This document shows, one piece after another, positions 60,057 through 64,000 of a stretch of 64,000 nt of DNA (within the stretch, counting starts at the first letter, position 1; each line of letters opens with the position of its first letter). The DNA is from Pseudidiomarina aestuarii (lineage in GTDB: Bacteria; Pseudomonadota; Gammaproteobacteria; Enterobacterales; Alteromonadaceae), in assembly GCF_003987355.1 (NCBI RefSeq), contig NZ_PIPR01000001.1, forward strand, positions 1,550,001-1,614,000. The letters run 5' to 3'. The translations under genes and the position numbers were made by a program. The notes under the pieces were generated by a model. That model was given only the letters and a program-made list of their open reading frames with translations, was not told the DNA's origin and did no database searches.

Positions 60057-62171
60057 TTAAAAGCTGTACTGCCAGTTCAAGCTCAGCGTACGACCACGAC
60101 CCGCGAAGTTACTGGTATTCGAACCAGCGGTTTGCGCGTAATACGAGAGGTAGAATTCATCCAGCAGGTTCTCGACACCGACCGAGAATAAACCATAATC
60201 CATGGTCTCGAAGCTCACTTGGAGATCTAAAGTGTTGTAGCCATCAAAGTTATTAATTGCGGCGGCACCTGTGTAGATATCGCGATCAAACAATTGATTC
60301 CACTGTAGGCGTGATGAAACCCAACCATTCCATTGTTGCTCCCAATGCAGGTTTAGACGACGCGGGGCAATATTGCGGCCACCGAGTTGCGTGTCGACCT
60401 GTTGGTCACCATCACTATCAAATTCACCGTCAGTGTCAGCATAGTTCAAACCAAAACTGGTGTTTGAACTCGGGCTATAGGTTGCAGCCAATTCATAACC
60501 ATCAATCTCAGTGCGCTCACGTAAAACTGAGAAAATACCATCTGCATCGGCTTGCAAACGGGCACCTAAATCGGAGTCCGAACGGAAGTAGCTCAAGCTG
60601 ACCTGTAAAGCTTGGGCACGATACTCAATACCGATCTCTTGGTTGTCGGCAATGACTGGCTGCAAATCGAGAAACGAATCAATCTCTTGATTCGGCGTGC
60701 TAATACCACGCAACACGCGTCCAACGTCGGGCATGCTAAAGCCTTCCGAGTAGCTGACAAAGGCACGCCACTCTTGGTTGAAGGCGTATACAGCACCCAC
60801 ATTGGGTAGTAATTCGTTAAATGACGGTTCTCCACCTTTCACAAAAGTGCTGTTGTAGCCTCCAAGTGTAGTGAAATCATCGACCTCCAATTGCCCATAT
60901 TCGTAACGCAAGCCACCACTTAAGGTCAGAGCACCCTGTTGGTAACGTGCCTGAGCGAATGGCGCCCAGTTATTGAAAGTGGTTTCTGGAACCCATTTGC
61001 GGCCGGTTTGGGCAAGCTCTTGGAATGTCGTGTCATTGAGGTAATCCAAACCCGCAGTTACATCTACTGGAGAATCCGCAACATCATTCCAGTTCAAGGT
61101 AAAGCGTGAACCGTATTTACGTGAATCATTACGTGACTGATCGAATAAATTTTCACCGAGCGCGGGATCTTGGAATACGCCAAACCGTCCACCGCCATAT
61201 AAAGCATAGAAGTCTTGCAGGAATAACTGCCAATTTAGAGCTGCACCTAAAACGTCTGCGTTCAGGTAGGTCATTTGTGCTGTCGTGACTTTGTTGGTGG
61301 CCGGGTCACCCTCCGAAGCTTGCTCAACCGCAATGGTCGGGATACCTGCCTCACGATCACCAGCAACCGGTGAATAGTCGCCGTTCCCTTCCATATTGAA
61401 ATGGTTCACCATGAGTTCAACCGATTCGCCTCGCGCAATGTCACGCTTTATTTTAGCGAATACGTCATAGCTTTCTGAATCTTGAGTGTCACCTTGGGTG
61501 ACGTCGGTTCCAATAAAGTCGCCATTGCCATCCACATACATGCCGGTGCTGCGTAATTGCACGCCGGTCACGACGCTCCAGTCACCCGATGCGCCGCGGA
61601 ACAAATAGCCGGTGCGATAAGAGAGTCCGTCACCCACCTCACTAGTTGGTGCGGAGAGTCCAGCAGTCACTTCATGAACAGCGCCTTCGGTCGCTGATTT
61701 GGTGATGATATTAATGATACCGCCACTTGCACCCATACCTTGAATAGCACTCGCACCATGGATAATTTCGACGCGTTCGATCATCAGCGGGTCAATGGTA
61801 TAGGCGGCACGCGAGCCGTTTCGTAACGGATTCGATTGTGGCACGCCATCGATCAGGTACAGCGGGTCACGGCCGCGCAAGGTTTCACCCGCACTCGATA
61901 ATTTTTGTCGAGATGGCGAGAATGATGGCGCCAAATTACCCAGTACATCAGACAATGAATCCGCAACGGCTAGCTGTTGGCGCAGCTCTTCACCATCAAT
62001 AACTGTCACTGTTGCTGGAATGGCACTCACTTGTTGATTGGTGCGAGTTGCGGTGATTTCGATACGCTCATCAGGCTCAACTGAAGTTGAGTCTTGTGCG
62101 TATGAAACGCCAACTAAAGAACTGGTAATTGCTATTGCGGTGAGTGTTCGTTTGAACTGCGTTGCCATCAT
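60057..62171 (-). CDS. TonB-dependent outer-membrane receptor, probable ferric siderophore uptake
   Basis: 704 residues from ATG 62171 (TAGGAG upstream), giving a signal peptide (TLTAIAITSSLVGVSYAQD). A TonB-box-like segment ERIEITATRT starts the mature protein, followed by the plug (LRGRDPLYLIDGVPQSNPLR, IEIIHGASAIQGMGASGGI) and a 22-strand-type barrel ending in NWQYSF with terminal Phe. Two Fur-like boxes upstream and a PepSY gene downstream point to iron uptake. The siderophore is unknown. Confidence 0.92.
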   Translation of the reverse strand: MMATQFKRTLTAIAITSSLVGVSYAQDSTSVEPDERIEITATRTNQQVSAIPATVTVIDGEELRQQLAVADSLSDVLGNLAPSFSPSRQKLSSAGETLRGRDPLYLIDGVPQSNPLRNGSRAAYTIDPLMIERVEIIHGASAIQGMGASGGIINIITKSATEGAVHEVTAGLSAPTSEVGDGLSYRTGYLFRGASGDWSVVTGVQLRSTGMYVDGNGDFIGTDVTQGDTQDSESYDVFAKIKRDIARGESVELMVNHFNMEGNGDYSPVAGDREAGIPTIAVEQASEGDPATNKVTTAQMTYLNADVLGAALNWQLFLQDFYALYGGGRFGVFQDPALGENLFDQSRNDSRKYGSRFTLNWNDVADSPVDVTAGLDYLNDTTFQELAQTGRKWVPETTFNNWAPFAQARYQQGALTLSGGLRYEYGQLEVDDFTTLGGYNSTFVKGGEPSFNELLPNVGAVYAFNQEWRAFVSYSEGFSMPDVGRVLRGISTPNQEIDSFLDLQPVIADNQEIGIEYRAQALQVSLSYFRSDSDLGARLQADADGIFSVLRERTEIDGYELAATYSPSSNTSFGLNYADTDGEFDSDGDQQVDTQLGGRNIAPRRLNLHWEQQWNGWVSSRLQWNQLFDRDIYTGAAAINNFDGYNTLDLQVSFETMDYGLFSVGVENLLDEFYLSYYAQTAGSNTSNFAGRGRTLSLNWQYSF

Positions 62172-62210
62172 TCTGAGCGCTCCTACAACGGAATAATTTG
62201 AAAGTGCGCT

Positions 62211-62229
62211 AATGATAACGATTCGCATT
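62211..62229 (-). promoter_or_regulatory. Candidate Fur box 1
   Basis: On the reverse strand AATGCGAATCGTTATCATT resembles the Fur consensus written as AATGATAATCATTATCATT, with about 16 of 19 matches. It lies about 40 bases upstream of the receptor start. Confidence 0.75.
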
Positions 62230-62244
62230 TATAGATCAAGTCTA

Positions 62245-62263
62245 AATGAGAATAATTTTTATT
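62245..62263. promoter_or_regulatory. Candidate Fur box 2
   Basis: AATGAGAATAATTTTTATT on the plus strand matches the same consensus at about 15 of 19 positions. It is about 34 bases from the first site centre to centre, between the receptor gene and the divergent antiporter gene. Confidence 0.55.
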
Positions 62264-62358
62264 TAGGACTGATTTTTGGATTGTGTTTCCATCCCCCTCG
62301 TTTTCTTGGCACACTATCGCATTGAGTGAATCAGCAACTTATCAGTGAAGGAATGAAC

Positions 62359-63738
62359 ATGACGTGGCTATCGATATTACCGCCTCTGGTGGCGATTATT
62401 GTCGTGTTTTGGCGCAAGGAAGTAATTGTCGCACTCTTACTCGCGGTCTTTACCTCTGAGTTGTTGCTGACCCTGCAGGCGCCTGAGCTCTCGCTTGGTT
62501 ATGCCTTTATTGCCACACTAGAACGTATTGTCAGCGTATTTGAATCACCGGGAAATACTCGGATTTTGGTATTTAGCTTATTAGTCGGCGCGTTGCTTGC
62601 CTATATTCGCGAGTCGGGCGGCGTTGCCGCAATGGTTGAAGGCTTGCTGAAACGCGGTATGGGTAAAACCAAACGCAGTGCCAGTTTGTTGACCGTTTTC
62701 ACCGGTATTTTTATCTTCATTGAATCGAATTTAAGTGTGTTGACCGCAGGTATTTTATCGCGCGGCCTGTTTGAAAAATTAGGCATGAGCCGCGCTCGAT
62801 TGGCTTATTTAATTGATAGCACCAGCGCGCCAATTTGTATCTTAATTCTGTTGAATGGTTGGGGGGCATACGTGTTAAGCATGCTCGAGCAACAGGAATT
62901 ACCGGGTTCATCGGTGGTGACGCTGTGGAGTACTATTCCATTTAACTTCTATGCGCTGGTGACGTTAGTGCTGGTGTTCTATACCGCTATTTCGACGCGG
63001 GTTCATGGCCCCATGCGGCGCCTCGAAGCGCAACCGCAGCCCACGCAAGACTTGCCAGAGCATGTGCCAAGCAATAGCAAAGCGCGATACATGGTGGTGC
63101 CTCTCGTGGTGATGGTCGGTGGCATGATTGCCTTTATGATTGGTACCGGCGGTGGCGATATTACCCAAGGCGATGGCTCGAAAGCAGTTTTATATGCGAC
63201 TGCTCTTGCCTGTTTGGTTGCATACCTCATGTTGTTACTCAGTAAACGTGAAACCCATCAAAACTTGGTGAATATTGGATTTAAGGGTATGGGCGAACTG
63301 CTGCCGCTGGTGACCATCGTGTTGTTGTCGCTTGCCCTTGGAAGCAGCTTGCGTGAACTGGGGACTGGTGTCTTCTTGGCGGGCTTAGTCGGTGATTATT
63401 TGCCACTGGTACTTATTGCGCCGATGCTGTTTGTCGCCGGTGCACTGATTTCTTTTACGACCGGTACTTCATGGGGTACCTTCGCAATCCTAATTCCGAT
63501 TGCTGCGCCATTGATTATCGCGCTCGATTTACCTGCACCATTACTTCTGGCGGCAGTATTGGGTGGTGGTGTATTCGGCGACCATTGTTCACCGATATCG
63601 GACACGACCGCGGTATCATCGCTCGCATCCGGCTGTGATTTGTTAGAGCACGTACAAACGCAATTACCTTACGCATTGGTTGGCGGCGGTATCACCATTG
63701 TGCTCTATGTTATCGCTAGTTTCGTGATGATTGGGTAA
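62359..63738 (+). CDS. NhaC-family Na+/H+ antiporter-like transporter
   Basis: The 459 residues have about 11-12 membrane helices. ATG 62359 is preferred since GAAGGA lies six bases upstream. Family-like blocks are FTGIFIFIESNLSVLTAGIL, LIDSTSAPICILILLNGWGA, FTTGTSWGTFAILIPIAAPL and GGGVFGDHCSPISDTTAVSS, the last two being typical of the NhaC-like (PF03553) proteins. Substrate could be Na+/H+ or an organic ion, as the family includes several exchangers. Divergent from the TonB receptor gene. Confidence 0.85.
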   Translation: MTWLSILPPLVAIIVVFWRKEVIVALLLAVFTSELLLTLQAPELSLGYAFIATLERIVSVFESPGNTRILVFSLLVGALLAYIRESGGVAAMVEGLLKRGMGKTKRSASLLTVFTGIFIFIESNLSVLTAGILSRGLFEKLGMSRARLAYLIDSTSAPICILILLNGWGAYVLSMLEQQELPGSSVVTLWSTIPFNFYALVTLVLVFYTAISTRVHGPMRRLEAQPQPTQDLPEHVPSNSKARYMVVPLVVMVGGMIAFMIGTGGGDITQGDGSKAVLYATALACLVAYLMLLLSKRETHQNLVNIGFKGMGELLPLVTIVLLSLALGSSLRELGTGVFLAGLVGDYLPLVLIAPMLFVAGALISFTTGTSWGTFAILIPIAAPLIIALDLPAPLLLAAVLGGGVFGDHCSPISDTTAVSSLASGCDLLEHVQTQLPYALVGGGITIVLYVIASFVMIG

Positions 63739-63748
63739 ATGAAACATG

Positions 63749-63776
63749 CTAATCGTTACTAGCCATTAGCTACTGG
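63749..63776 (+). repeat. Heptad repeat array C1 (four units)
   Basis: CTAATCG, TTACTAG, CCATTAG, CTACTGG in tandem, 10 bases after the antiporter stop. Units CTAATCG and CTACTGG also occur exactly in arrays B2 and B1, 28 kb away. Confidence 0.75.
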
Positions 63777-63802
63777 CGAAAGCCAAGACTAAAACAAAGA
63801 CG

Positions 63803-63830
63803 CAAGTAACAAATAACAAGTAACGAGTAA
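63803..63830 (+). repeat. Heptad repeat array C2 (four units)
   Basis: CAAGTAA, CAAATAA, CAAGTAA, CGAGTAA in tandem, 32 bases upstream of the alr start. These share the CNARTAA form of unit CTAGTAA in array B2. Confidence 0.75.
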
Positions 63831-63831
63831 C

Positions 63832-63849
63832 TGTTCGCGACAGCGAACA
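63832..63849 (+). repeat. Hairpin upstream of alr
   Basis: TGTTCGC/GCGAACA with a 4-base loop GACA, a perfect 7-bp inverted repeat ending 12 bases before the alr ATG. It may be a leader hairpin or an operator. Confidence 0.5.
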
Positions 63850-63861
63850 CATGGGAAAGAC

Positions 63862-64000
63862 ATGGGGAACGGGATTCATTTTCGCGCAACACGAGCAGAG
63901 ATCGATCGTGATGCATTCGCGCATAACGCTCAACTCATCCGCGATAGCGCAGCCGGAGCCAAAGTGCTGGGTGTGATCAAAGCCGATGGGTATGGGCATG
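63862..64000 (+). CDS. alr: Alanine racemase, N-terminal part (cut by window edge)
   Basis: PLP enzyme making D-alanine for peptidoglycan. From ATG 63862 only the first 46 residues are visible. They contain ATRAEIDRDAFAHNAQLIR followed by AKVLGVIKADGYGH, the signature that carries the PLP-binding lysine of fold-type III racemases. A weak GGGAAAG lies upstream. Because only the N-terminus is visible, a related broad-specificity amino-acid racemase cannot be excluded. Confidence 0.85.
   Translation, partial: MGNGIHFRATRAEIDRDAFAHNAQLIRDSAAGAKVLGVIKADGYGH

Noticed and set aside
1-64000. tRNA, rRNA, insertion sequence or prophage
   Set aside because: Intergenic regions are short and I found no cloverleaf-like sequence, transposase, integrase or phage structural gene.

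Overview
This 64 kb window is a stretch of core chromosome from a marine-type gammaproteobacterium. The organism is probably of the Alteromonadales, with Idiomarinaceae (Idiomarina/Pseudidiomarina-like) my best guess. That assignment rests on gene content and gene order only: ubiCA-plsB-lexA-sulA, rpmBG-radC-coaBC-slmA, yibN-secB-gpsA facing gpmI-envC-yibQ, rpoH-ftsX-ftsE-ftsY-rsmD, and a caa3-type oxidase operon. Coding density is high. I see no tRNA, rRNA, CRISPR array, insertion sequence or prophage. Both ends cut a gene: tdh on the left and an alanine racemase (alr) on the right.

Layout. 1-6.8 kb: end of tdh, then glpE, glpG, ubiC and ubiA forward, plsB reverse, and lexA-sulA behind two LexA boxes. 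7.1-15.5 kb: a cytochrome c oxidase cluster (coxB with a fused cytochrome c domain, coxA, ctaG, coxC, a reversed DUF2909 gene, surf1, a CxxxC membrane protein, ctaA, cyoE, sco1), which covers the structural subunits, heme A synthesis and copper delivery. 15.5-26.6 kb: polysaccharide deacetylase, DinF-like MATE exporter, DUF4397 lipoprotein, nfuA with a candidate IscR box, a large secreted M14 peptidase, comF, bioH, an unknown membrane-anchored protein, mutM and a 2OG-Fe(II) oxygenase. 26.6-36 kb: rpmG, rpmB, radC, a small lipoprotein, coaBC, slmA, gpsA, secB, a rhodanese, gpmI, envC, yibQ. 36-47.2 kb: rpoH, ftsX, ftsE, ftsY, rsmD, small membrane proteins, a DUF416 protein, a threonine/serine dehydratase-like enzyme, a VOC protein, a cystathionine beta-synthase-like plus gamma-lyase pair (reverse transsulfuration), a lipoprotein and ltaE. 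47.2-58 kb: a higBA toxin-antitoxin pair, comM, two small unknown membrane proteins, fpr, ubiK, rep, a GAF-GAF-GGDEF-EAL protein with a degenerate EAL domain, cytochrome c5 and dinB. 58-64 kb: pheA, an iron-linked PepSY/TonB-receptor pair behind two Fur-box-like sites, an NhaC-type antiporter and the start of alr.

The most unusual non-coding signal is a family of seven-base direct repeats (roughly CTAVTRR). It occurs in three separate intergenic places: coaBC/slmA, yibQ/rpoH and antiporter/alr. At coaBC the array supplies the gene's own stop codon and sits where many relatives carry dut. Other regulatory candidates are a 10-bp inverted repeat that could mask the ribosome-binding site of the M14 peptidase, a structured rpoH leader, a perfect 9-bp inverted repeat at the gpmI promoter, a 7-1-7 palindrome between a lipoprotein gene and coaBC, and nested inverted repeats in front of higBA. 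I found no clear multi-gene system that looks wholly new; the novelty is in the repeats, leaders and several uncharacterised proteins.
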